Shown: piece after piece, positions 5,986 through 14,714 of the stretch
Layout: the number at the start of each line of letters is the position of its first letter
Numbering within the stretch: position 1 is the stretch's first letter
Assembly (NCBI GenBank): GCA_002772825.1
Contig: PFDM01000055.1
Location: forward strand, 2,722 to 19,278
Origin: Parcubacteria group bacterium CG10_big_fil_rev_8_21_14_0_10_38_31
GTDB taxonomy: Bacteria > Patescibacteriota > Minisyncoccia > GCA-002772825
Direction of reading: 5' to 3'
DNA: 16,557 bases
Notes under the pieces: model-generated
What the model was told of the DNA's origin: nothing
Seen by the model: the letters and a program-made list of their open reading frames with translations, nothing else
The model's database searches: none
Translations under genes and position numbers: made by a program

Positions 5986-8900
5986 ATGCATAATAAGACA
6001 TCATCACACCTAGGAGAGAAGAAATTTTTCTCCAGATACAAGAAGCCCTTTATTGATCTACCTAATCTCGTCGAGGTCCAGACATTTTCATACGAATGGT
6101 TTCTAAAAGAAGGGATCAAGGAGCTCTTCGACGAATTTTCACCTATTAGTGATTATTCTGAAAAGGAATTTACTATTGAGTTTATAGGATTCTCTATAGA
6201 CAAGCCCAAGTTCAACGAATACGAGTCAAAGATCAAAAATTTAACTTACAGCGCATCACTTAAGGTCAACATCAGACTAACCAATAAGTTTCTAAAAGAG
6301 ACTAGGGAGCAAGAGATTTTCTTTGCCGATCTTCCCCTTATGACAGGTCACGGCACCTTTATTATAAATGGTGTTGAAAGAGTAATCGTGCCACAGTTGG
6401 CCCGATCTTTTGGCGCGTATTTCACTTCCAATATCTTTCGCGGACATAAATACTTTGGAGCCAAGATTATCCCTAATAGGGGAGCTTGGATTGAGATTGA
6501 GACCGATCCTGATGGAGCCATCTATGCCAGAATAGACCGTAAGAGAAAAATACCCGTAACCTCATTATTACGGGTTCTTAGGGCTGTTGAAAATAAGAAG
6601 ACAAACCAAGAGATAGGTTCTTATTTTGACAAAATTGATACAGGGAGTATCCCTTACATAAAAAACACTCTTGAGAAAGACATCATGACTAAGACAGACG
6701 AAGAGGCTTTTATGGAGGTATTTAGACGGCTCAGACCTGAAGAACCGACAACTCCTGAAAATGCCAGAGGGTTTATTGAAGATATGTTTAGTCCTTCTCG
6801 TTATGACTTATCTCAGGTTGGACGATACAAGCTTAATTACAGACTTGGTTTCCCTACAAACAATATAAAAGATGAATCCAAAGTAATCTCTTTTAATGAT
6901 ATGGTGGCAATCGTATCAAAAATAATTGAGATGAACAACGACCCAAAAGCCGTAAGCGATGACATCGACCACCTTGGGAATAGGAGGATAAGAGCTGTCG
7001 GAGAAATGCTTCAACAGCGACTTCGTGTTGGAATGGCGCGTCTAAAGAAGAATATGCAAGACAGAATGTCTACTTTAGATAAAGAGATCCTCATATCAAA
7101 CCAGATAGTTAACCCTAGACCTTTTTCTGCCGTAATGAAAGAATTTTTCGCCACAAACCAGCTTTCTCAATTTATGGGTCAGCAAAACATCCTTTCTGAA
7201 GTAGAACATTTAAGAAGATTATCTGCATTAGGACCGGGTGGGCTTACAAGGGAGCGCGCCGGCCTTGATGTGCGTGACGTACACACATCTCACTACGGCA
7301 GGATTTGCCCCATTCAGACACCGGAAGGTCCAAATATCGGTTTAGTTGTCAATCTTTCAAGTTATGCCAAACTTAACGAATATGGCATAGTAGAAACTCC
7401 CTATCGTAAAGTGGTAAAAGGAAAGATAACCACAGAGATAGTTTATCTAAACGCACACGATGAATCTAAATACAACATTGCCAACGCTGTATTGAATTTT
7501 GACCCTAAGACAATGCAGATACTTGACGATCAAGTAGAGGCAAGGATGCGCACGAACCCTGGTTATGTTTCAAAAGAAGAAGTTGATTTCGTAGATGTGG
7601 CGCCAAACCAAGCTTTTAGTATTGCAACATCACTTATCCCTTTCCTTGAGCACGACGACGCCACCAGAGCACTCATGGGTTCAAACATGATGAGACAGGC
7701 GACACCTTGTATATCTACTCAAGCGCCACTAGTGGCAACAGGTATTGAAGAGAAAGTTGCCCGCGATTCAGGAAGGCTCGTCATCGCCCAAGAAGAAGGC
7801 GAGGTTAGCTTTGTTGATGCGAGTGAGATAAGAATCAAAGAAAAAAAATCAGGTAAAGAAAGAGTATACAAACTCACTAATTTCTTAAGGACAAATGATT
7901 TTACCGCGTTCCATCATAAGCCTATCATTAATATGGGTGACAAAATATCAGCCGGACAAATTCTCGCCGACAACTCTTCAAGTAAAGATGGTCAGCTAGC
8001 TTTAGGGCAGAATATATTGGTCGCTTTCCTTTCTTGGGGTGGAGCAAATTATGAAGATGCTATTGTTATCTCAGAGAGACTAGTGAAAGATAACGTGCTT
8101 TCCAGTATTCACCTTGAAGAATTTTCTATAAATGTAAGAGATACTAAGCTAGGACCGGAGCAAACTACTTTTGATATTCCAAATGTCGGAGAAGATAAAC
8201 TTAAAGACCTTGATGAAGACGGTATAGTGCGAATTGGAGCCGAAGTAAGAGCCGGTGATATATTAGTCGGTAAGATTACTCCAAAAGGAGAGACGGAGCT
8301 TACTCCTGAGGAGCGCCTTTTGAGATCAATCTTCGGAGAAAAGGCCCGTGATGTAAAAGACACATCTCTTCGTCTTGAACATGGAAAACGCGGTCGCGTG
8401 GTCAGTGTAAGGATATTCTCCAGAGATAAAGGAGATAAACTTGAATCAGGTATTATAAAACAGATTAGGATAGAAGTTGCTCAGATAAGAAAAATTTTAG
8501 TAGGAGATAAGCTCTCCGGAAGACATGGAAACAAAGGCGTTATCTCTAAAGTCCTACCTCAAGAAGAGATGCCTTACATGGAAGACGGGACACCTGTTGA
8601 TATTATCTTGAGTCCTTTAGGTATCGCAAGTCGTATGAACTTCGGGCAGATACTTGAGACCCACTTGGGCTTAGCCGCTTCAGTTGGTAATTTCCAAGCT
8701 ATCACTCCACCTTTTGACGGTGTAAAAGAAGAAGAGATAAAGGCGGAATTTAAGAAATCAGGACTCCCTGAAAACGGCAAGATGAAGCTCTTTGACGGAA
8801 GGACCGGAGAAACTTTTGATGGCGATGTGACTGTCGGCTATATGTATATAATGAAACTCCACCACATGGTTGAAGATAAAATTCACATGCGTTCAGTAGG

Positions 8901-9198
8901 ACCATATTCGCTTATTACACAGCAACCCCTCGGAGGAAAAGCGCAGGGTGGTGGGCAAAGATTTGGAGAAATGGAAGTCTGGGCACTTGAAGGATACGGA
9001 GCAGCTCATATTCTACAGGAGATGCTCACTATAAAATCAGATGACATTATTGGAAGATCTGCGGCATATGACGCCATAGTAAAAGGTGAATCATTTAAAG
9101 AGCCAAACCTTCCGGCATCATTTCATGTGTTATTAAATGAGTTGAAAGGATTAGCCCTTGACGTAGAATTAAAAAGTAAAAATAACGAGAATAAATAA
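5986..9198 (+). CDS. rpoB: DNA-directed RNA polymerase subunit beta
   Basis: The beta subunit forms one jaw of the RNA polymerase active cleft. At 1070 residues it is shorter than E. coli beta (1342) and lacks its large lineage insertions. Landmarks are GHGTFIINGVERVIV (from 121), RGAWIEIE (from 165), the rifampicin region around 386-416 (QLSQFMGQQN, HLRRLSALGPGGL), TPEGPNIGL, GRHGNKG (845-851, with K842 and K850 matching active-site K1065 and K1073 of E. coli) and the C-terminal GGQRFGEMEVWALEGYG. ATG 5986 is chosen: GTG 5959 would add MIFVFFCYF, encoded by the leader's T-rich run, which is not part of the family. No SD lies before the ATG. The rpoC start is 5 nt past the stop. Oddities are glycine at the position of D516 and GKAQGGGQRF in place of GKAQFGGQRF. 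Confidence 0.98.
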   Translation: MHNKTSSHLGEKKFFSRYKKPFIDLPNLVEVQTFSYEWFLKEGIKELFDEFSPISDYSEKEFTIEFIGFSIDKPKFNEYESKIKNLTYSASLKVNIRLTNKFLKETREQEIFFADLPLMTGHGTFIINGVERVIVPQLARSFGAYFTSNIFRGHKYFGAKIIPNRGAWIEIETDPDGAIYARIDRKRKIPVTSLLRVLRAVENKKTNQEIGSYFDKIDTGSIPYIKNTLEKDIMTKTDEEAFMEVFRRLRPEEPTTPENARGFIEDMFSPSRYDLSQVGRYKLNYRLGFPTNNIKDESKVISFNDMVAIVSKIIEMNNDPKAVSDDIDHLGNRRIRAVGEMLQQRLRVGMARLKKNMQDRMSTLDKEILISNQIVNPRPFSAVMKEFFATNQLSQFMGQQNILSEVEHLRRLSALGPGGLTRERAGLDVRDVHTSHYGRICPIQTPEGPNIGLVVNLSSYAKLNEYGIVETPYRKVVKGKITTEIVYLNAHDESKYNIANAVLNFDPKTMQILDDQVEARMRTNPGYVSKEEVDFVDVAPNQAFSIATSLIPFLEHDDATRALMGSNMMRQATPCISTQAPLVATGIEEKVARDSGRLVIAQEEGEVSFVDASEIRIKEKKSGKERVYKLTNFLRTNDFTAFHHKPIINMGDKISAGQILADNSSSKDGQLALGQNILVAFLSWGGANYEDAIVISERLVKDNVLSSIHLEEFSINVRDTKLGPEQTTFDIPNVGEDKLKDLDEDGIVRIGAEVRAGDILVGKITPKGETELTPEERLLRSIFGEKARDVKDTSLRLEHGKRGRVVSVRIFSRDKGDKLESGIIKQIRIEVAQIRKILVGDKLSGRHGNKGVISKVLPQEEMPYMEDGTPVDIILSPLGIASRMNFGQILETHLGLAASVGNFQAITPPFDGVKEEEIKAEFKKSGLPENGKMKLFDGRTGETFDGDVTVGYMYIMKLHHMVEDKIHMRSVGPYSLITQQPLGGKAQGGGQRFGEMEVWALEGYGAAHILQEMLTIKSDDIIGRSAAYDAIVKGESFKEPNLPASFHVLLNELKGLALDVELKSKNNENK

Positions 9199-9203
9199 AT
9201 TTT

Positions 9204-12200
9204 ATGGAAAAAAAAGTCACAGATTTTGATTCAATAATGTTAAAACTCGCTTCCCCTGAGAAGATTCTTTCATGGTCTCACGGTGAGGTGACAAAGCCCG
9301 AAACTATAAATTACAGAACGCAACGCTCTGAACGTAATGGGCTCTTTGACGAGAGAATATTTGGACCGGAAAAAGATTATGAATGCTACTGCGGTAAATA
9401 TAGACGCATCCGCTATAAGGGTATCATTTGTGAAAAATGCGGAGTAGAAGTAACACGCTCTATAGTAAGAAGAGAGAGGATGGGGCACATCACGCTTGCT
9501 GTGCCTGTTTCTCATATATGGTTTGTGCGAAATATCCCCTCAAGACTTGGATTACTCTTAGACCTTTCAATAGCTGACCTTGAGAGGGTAATTTATTTTG
9601 CTGGATATGTTATCACTAAAGTAAATGAAGAAGCAAAGACTAAGCTAAGAAGCGAGTTAGAGAAAGAATATAAATCTAAAGTTAAAGAAAAAGCAAAAGG
9701 AGAAGAAAAAGATACTCTGAAAGAAGCGCTAACCGTAGCACGAGCCGAGATAGATTCGATCAAGCAAAACAAGGTGTTGAACGAGATTGAATATCATAAT
9801 ATAAGTCTTAAGTATGGAGAATTGCTTGAGGTGGAGACGGGTGCAGAAGGACTTTATAATATCTGCAAGAGCCTAGACCTTAAGTCGCTTCATCAAGAGA
9901 TTGAGACTAAACTTGAAACAGTCTCTGCTTCAGAGAGAGTTAAAAGTCAGAAGAGATTGAAACTGGTAAGATCTTTGGAGAGGTCAGGTGTTCGTCCGGA
10001 GTGGATGTTTTTAACCGTTATCCCTATTACCCCTCCCGCCTTGCGTCCAATGGTCGCTCTTGACGGTGGAAGACACGCTACTTCTGATGTTAATGATCTA
10101 TACCGAAGGGTTATCAACAGGAATAATCGTCTTAAAAAGCTTATAGAGCTAAGAGCTCCTGATGTAATCTGTCGAAATGAAAAAAGAATTCTTCAAGAAG
10201 CGGTAGACGCTCTTATAGACAATTCTGCCAGACAATCACAAAAGACCGCCATCTCGCAAGCTCAAAGACGCCCTCTTAAATCACTCGCTGATATGCTAAA
10301 GGGTAAGCAAGGAAGATTTAGACAAAATCTTTTAGGAAAACGAGTTGATTACTCAGGCCGAAGTGTTATCGTCGTTGGTCCGGAACTTAATTTGCATCAA
10401 TGCGGACTACCTAAGCATATGGCCTTGGAGCTCTTCCGTCCGTTTGTAATTTCAAAATTAATTTCAAGAGAGTTGGCTTTTAACATAAGAGGGTCAAACA
10501 AACTCATAGATGAAAAGACACCGGAAGTCTGGTCTATTCTTGAAGATGTTATTAAAGACAAATATGTGCTTTTAAACAGGGCACCTACCCTTCACCGCCT
10601 TGGAATCCAAGCCTTTCAACCTATTCTGATAGAAGGAAATGCTATTCAAGTGCACCCATTGGTCTGTTCTGCTTTCAATGCTGATTTTGACGGAGACCAG
10701 ATGGCCGTGCATGTTCCATTATCTGTTAAAGCTCAAAAAGAAGCCAAAGAAATAATGCTTTCAGCTAGAAATCTATTGAATCCGGGAGACGGTAAGCCAG
10801 TAGTGCAACCTAGCCAAGACATCGTATTGGGGTGCTTCTGGATGACTCAAATTGTTGATGGACTAAAAGGTGAAGATAAGATATTCGCAAGCCCGAACGA
10901 TGCAATAACCGCTTTTGACTTTGGACATATTGACCTAAAAGCAAAAGTAAAACTTCTAGGCACAGACACTCCTAAATATAAAAATTTTGAAGGACAGCTA
11001 TTTGAGACATCCATAGGACGCCTCTTATTTAATAGCGTTCTTCCTAACGATTTTCCTTATATAAACGAAGAAATGTCTAAGAAGAAACTTTCATCTATCA
11101 CTGATCAGCTTATTCTTAAATACGGTTCTGATAACACTCCAAAAGTATTGGATAAGATAAAAAATTTCGGATACAAATATGCTACTAAGTCAGGTATAAG
11201 TTGGGGGTATGAAGATCTTGTCATCCCTGATGATAAACCAAGATTGATCAAGCAGGCAAGAGAAAAAGTGGCTCTAATTGAAGAGCAATATAAAGAAGGG
11301 TTTCTTACCGATGGTGAACGCTACCAGAAAATCATTGAATCGTGGGAGGGAGTAAGAAACGAACTTGATAAAATTGTTCCGGAAGGACTTGATAAATTAG
11401 GTCCGGTTTACATTATGGTTAATTCAAATGCCAGAGGAACATGGGCACAGATCTCCCAGATGATTGGTATGAAAGGTCAGGTGGTAAACCCAGCCGGTAG
11501 AATTATAGACTTCCCCGTGCTTTCAAGTTACAAAGAGGGACTTACTGTCCTTGAATATTTCATATCTACTCACGGTGCCAGAAAGGGTCTTGCTGATACG
11601 GCTCTAAAGACAGCTAAAGCCGGTTATCTCACAAGAAGATTGGTGGACGTGGCTCAAGATGTAGTGGTAAACGAAAATGATTGCAAGACAACACACGGAA
11701 TAATTATAAAAAGAGAAGATGCTATCAAGAGAAATAAAAATCTTTCCGCTTATATTGACGGAAGAATCTTATTAAATTCACTTAAGATAACTTCAGGAAA
11801 AGAGACTCGCGAATTTAAGAAGAACCATCTAATAAACAGTGAGGAAGCAAAATTCATAGAATCAGGGGATGTGTCTGAGGTCGTCGTCCGTTCACCTATC
11901 AACTGTAAATCAACAGTGGGAATTTGTCAGCTATGTTACGGAAGAGACTTAGGAAGAAATGATTTAGTGGAAGTTGGCGCTACCGTTGGAGTAGTGGCAG
12001 CTCAAGCCATTGGTGAACCTGGAACTCAGCTTACCATGAGGACATTCCACCTTGGAGGTGTGGCTGGCCGAGGAGATATCACTCAAGGTTTACCTCGTGT
12101 AGAAGAAGTCTTTGAAATGATTAAACCTAAAAATCCGGCGATATTGTCTCACGAAGACGGCACAATAGGAAGTATAACAACGGAAGGAGAGGAAAAGACA

Positions 12201-12857
12201 TTGACACTATTAATAAATGAAACAAAAGGTAAATCCGGAAAAAACGAAAAAACTTATAACATTCCTTTTGGAAGAGATATTATCGTAGAAGAAGGACAAG
12301 AGGTCAAATCAGGCACAGCCCTTACAGATGGGGCTATAGATATATCAGAACTCTTCTCAACAGGAGGGCAAGAAGCCGCTCAAAACTATATTCTTTCTGA
12401 GATTGATACCACTTACTCTTCTCAAGGCGCTACAATCGCAAGTAAGCATATTGAGACAATTATCAGTAAAATGTTCTCTAGATTTAAGATAAAGAAACAA
12501 GGCGACACCAGATTCAATGACGGAGAAATAATAGAAAAACGCGAACTCATTGAAGAGAACGACAAGATGCGCGCAGAAGGAAAAGAAGAAGCCGAAGCAG
12601 TGAAACAACTTATGGGTATAAAGAAGGTAGCTCTTACAAGCGCGAGCTTCTTATCATCAGCGTCATTTCAAGACACTACAAGGATATTAGTGCGCTCGGC
12701 ATTAGACGGAGCAGAAGATAAACTAATCGGACTAAAAGAAAATGTGATGATAGGGCGTCTTATCCCAGCCGGAACCGGCTTCAGGAAGAAAGGAGAAAGA
12801 TCGCCTAAAGAAGAATACAGAAGGCATGATGAGGATGAAGAAGAGACTGAAGAATAA
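9204..12857 (+). CDS. rpoC: DNA-directed RNA polymerase subunit beta'
   Basis: The beta' subunit carries the catalytic magnesium site of RNA polymerase. In 1217 residues (E. coli 1407, no large SI3 insertion) it shows the N-terminal zinc finger C61, C63, C76, C79, the clamp, GKQGRFRQNLLGKRVDYSGR, the catalytic NADFDGD (492-498, D494/D496/D498), and the second zinc site C827, C901, C908, C911. The trigger-loop block has EPGTQLTMRTFHLGGVA, and the C-terminal GLKENVMIGRLIPAGTG is present. The tail is highly acidic (DEDEEETEE). A charged helical insertion at about 140-190 is rich in K and E. It is almost surely co-translated or co-transcribed with rpoB. The gap before dnaG is 95 nt without a U-tract terminator. 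Confidence 0.98.
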   Translation: MEKKVTDFDSIMLKLASPEKILSWSHGEVTKPETINYRTQRSERNGLFDERIFGPEKDYECYCGKYRRIRYKGIICEKCGVEVTRSIVRRERMGHITLAVPVSHIWFVRNIPSRLGLLLDLSIADLERVIYFAGYVITKVNEEAKTKLRSELEKEYKSKVKEKAKGEEKDTLKEALTVARAEIDSIKQNKVLNEIEYHNISLKYGELLEVETGAEGLYNICKSLDLKSLHQEIETKLETVSASERVKSQKRLKLVRSLERSGVRPEWMFLTVIPITPPALRPMVALDGGRHATSDVNDLYRRVINRNNRLKKLIELRAPDVICRNEKRILQEAVDALIDNSARQSQKTAISQAQRRPLKSLADMLKGKQGRFRQNLLGKRVDYSGRSVIVVGPELNLHQCGLPKHMALELFRPFVISKLISRELAFNIRGSNKLIDEKTPEVWSILEDVIKDKYVLLNRAPTLHRLGIQAFQPILIEGNAIQVHPLVCSAFNADFDGDQMAVHVPLSVKAQKEAKEIMLSARNLLNPGDGKPVVQPSQDIVLGCFWMTQIVDGLKGEDKIFASPNDAITAFDFGHIDLKAKVKLLGTDTPKYKNFEGQLFETSIGRLLFNSVLPNDFPYINEEMSKKKLSSITDQLILKYGSDNTPKVLDKIKNFGYKYATKSGISWGYEDLVIPDDKPRLIKQAREKVALIEEQYKEGFLTDGERYQKIIESWEGVRNELDKIVPEGLDKLGPVYIMVNSNARGTWAQISQMIGMKGQVVNPAGRIIDFPVLSSYKEGLTVLEYFISTHGARKGLADTALKTAKAGYLTRRLVDVAQDVVVNENDCKTTHGIIIKREDAIKRNKNLSAYIDGRILLNSLKITSGKETREFKKNHLINSEEAKFIESGDVSEVVVRSPINCKSTVGICQLCYGRDLGRNDLVEVGATVGVVAAQAIGEPGTQLTMRTFHLGGVAGRGDITQGLPRVEEVFEMIKPKNPAILSHEDGTIGSITTEGEEKTLTLLINETKGKSGKNEKTYNIPFGRDIIVEEGQEVKSGTALTDGAIDISELFSTGGQEAAQNYILSEIDTTYSSQGATIASKHIETIISKMFSRFKIKKQGDTRFNDGEIIEKRELIEENDKMRAEGKEEAEAVKQLMGIKKVALTSASFLSSASFQDTTRILVRSALDGAEDKLIGLKENVMIGRLIPAGTGFRKKGERSPKEEYRRHDEDEEETEE

Positions 12858-12893
12858 GGTCTACCTAAGAGAGTCTTCATCTTAAGTACTTTG

Positions 12894-12931
12894 TTGAGCT
12901 AAATAAATGTATTAAGATATATTTATTTGGC
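12894..12931 (+). promoter_or_regulatory. Possible dnaG promoter overlapping an AU-rich hairpin
   Basis: TTGAGC (12894-12899) and TATATT (12918-12923) at an 18-nt spacer form a fair sigma70-like promoter. The same DNA can fold into a stem of about 15 bp including two G-U pairs (12898-12912 with 12917-12931, loop TAAG), mostly A-T. No T run follows the stem, so it does not look like an intrinsic terminator. It sits 22 nt before the dnaG ATG. A second -10-like box, TATACC (12940-12945), ends 7 nt before the ATG. Confidence 0.35.
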
Positions 12932-12952
12932 CACTTATTTATACCTTTTATT

Positions 12953-14689
12953 ATGTCATCAAATGTAGATCAGATAAAATCTCGCCTTTCAATAACCGAC
13001 CTTGTCGGTTCGTATATAAAACTCTACAAAGCAGGAGCTAATTTTAAAGCGGTTTGCCCTTTTCACAATGAAAAGACACCGTCCTTCTTTGTCTCGCCAA
13101 TACGTGAAAGTTGGCATTGTTTCGGTTGCAATAGGGGAGGCGATATCTTTAGTTTTATGATGGAGATAGAAGGAGTAGATTTCTCAGAAGCGCTAAAGAT
13201 ACTCGCTCTTCGCGCCGGCGTAGAATTAAAAAGAGACGACCCCAGAGAGAGGAATGAAAAAGATATACTGACAAAGGTTACCGAGAGTGCCGTTTCTTTC
13301 TACCAAGGTAAATTAAAAGAGGAGGATAACGCCCGCGCTTATTTAAAAGAACGAGGGTTAAACGATGATTCTATAAAAAATTTTCATATCGGCTTTGCAC
13401 CGACCGGCTGGCGAAATTTATATGACTTTCTAAAGAGTAAAAACTTCTCCGATACTGACATGGAGAAAGCCGGAATGGTCATAAAGTCGCCTAAGGGCTA
13501 TTACGATAGATTTCGTTCAAGGATAATGTTTCCTATTTTCGGCTCTATGGGGCAACCTGTCGGTTTCAGCGGTAGAATCTTTGGTGAGGAAAGCCATAGT
13601 GAATCAACCGGCGCTAAATACATAAACAGTCCTCAGACCCCGCTCTTTGATAAATCAAAAATTCTTTATGGTTTTGACAAAGCAAAAAATACCATAAGAC
13701 AAGAAAATACTTGTGTCTTAGTAGAAGGACAGATGGACTTACTAATGAGTCAACAAACATCAATTACCAATACTGTTGCCACTTCAGGCACAGCATTAAC
13801 GGAAGAACATTTAAAAATTATAAAGAGGTTAGCCGATAATCTGATTCTTTCTTTTGACACTGATGAAGCAGGACTTTCTGCGTCAGAAAGGGCAGTGGGG
13901 ATGGCCCTTGCTATGGGCTTTGACGTGAAGATAGCCGATATAAAGGAAAAAGATCCGGCCGACCTTATAAAGAAGAGCCCCGAAGAGTGGGAAGAGGCGA
14001 TTGCCAAAGCAAAACCCTTTATAACATTTTACTTAGACAAAATTATCTCCAAATTTAAAGACATCAAGGACGCTCGTAAGGAAGTGGAGAAGAAGATTAT
14101 CCCTCTTCTTTCAAAAATAAAGAGTGAGATAGAACGATCACATTATGTATCGGAGACCGCTAAAGCGATACGACTCCCGGAGGAGCCGGTGGTCGCAGAA
14201 CTTAAAAAACTTTTAAAAAATAATAAGACCGAACATTTTACAAGTCACCCCCAAATCTCCAGTCAAAACCAAGTAAAAATCCAAAAGAGCCGAAAGCAAT
14301 CAATAGAAGATAGACTCCTCGGGCTTATCTTGTGGCAACGAAAGAACACTGAAAATAATTTCAAAGAAGTGCTAGAAACCGTAACTCTAAAGTGTGTTGA
14401 TTTATTATCTGAAGAGGGAAAGAAAATACTTAACACGGACGAAGATGAACTTGACGAAAATATGAAAAAATCTTATAATAAGTTAACTTTTGAAGCGGAA
14501 CTTTCTTATACGGATTCTGAAACTTTAGACAAAGAAGCGGAGATCCTCTTAGCAGGTCTTGAGAAAGAAAGTTTAAAGGAACGACTGGAAGAACTATCTG
14601 ATAAGATACGCCAATTTGAAATTGCCGGCGACCAAGAGAACCTTTCTCTGTCATTAGAAGAATTTCAAAAATTAATAAAACTTTTATAA
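12953..14689 (+). CDS. dnaG: DNA primase DnaG
   Basis: DnaG makes the RNA primers for lagging-strand synthesis and is recruited by DnaB. The 578 residues (E. coli 581) have three parts. The N-terminal CHC2 zinc-binding domain uses C35, H38, C56 and C59 with GGDIFSFMM after it. The catalytic Toprim core has VEGQMD (257-262, E258) and FDTDEAG (301-307, D302 and D304), plus the family's YFSGR-like segment GFSGRIFG. The C-terminal helical region, from about 448 on, should be the helicase-binding domain and is poorly conserved, as usual. ATG 12953 fits the start of the conserved part (IKSRLSITDLVGSYIKL). It is followed after 25 nt by rpoD, the classical macromolecular-synthesis order but without rpsU, and preceded by rpoC. 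Confidence 0.97.
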   Translation: MSSNVDQIKSRLSITDLVGSYIKLYKAGANFKAVCPFHNEKTPSFFVSPIRESWHCFGCNRGGDIFSFMMEIEGVDFSEALKILALRAGVELKRDDPRERNEKDILTKVTESAVSFYQGKLKEEDNARAYLKERGLNDDSIKNFHIGFAPTGWRNLYDFLKSKNFSDTDMEKAGMVIKSPKGYYDRFRSRIMFPIFGSMGQPVGFSGRIFGEESHSESTGAKYINSPQTPLFDKSKILYGFDKAKNTIRQENTCVLVEGQMDLLMSQQTSITNTVATSGTALTEEHLKIIKRLADNLILSFDTDEAGLSASERAVGMALAMGFDVKIADIKEKDPADLIKKSPEEWEEAIAKAKPFITFYLDKIISKFKDIKDARKEVEKKIIPLLSKIKSEIERSHYVSETAKAIRLPEEPVVAELKKLLKNNKTEHFTSHPQISSQNQVKIQKSRKQSIEDRLLGLILWQRKNTENNFKEVLETVTLKCVDLLSEEGKKILNTDEDELDENMKKSYNKLTFEAELSYTDSETLDKEAEILLAGLEKESLKERLEELSDKIRQFEIAGDQENLSLSLEEFQKLIKLL

Positions 14690-14714
14690 TCTTTTATAAA
14701 TAATAAAAAAATAA

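Noticed and set aside
12897..12932. AU-rich hairpin between rpoC and dnaG as a terminator
   Set aside because: The stem is almost all A-T and no T run follows, so it does not meet the pattern of an intrinsic terminator. Kept only as a possible promoter or leader structure.
14681..14700. Tandem CTTTTATAA repeat with a perfect TATAAT before rpoD
   Set aside because: The -35 region is poor (ATTTCA at 17 nt) and the repeat is two short AT-rich copies, so a separate rpoD promoter cannot be supported beyond a mention.
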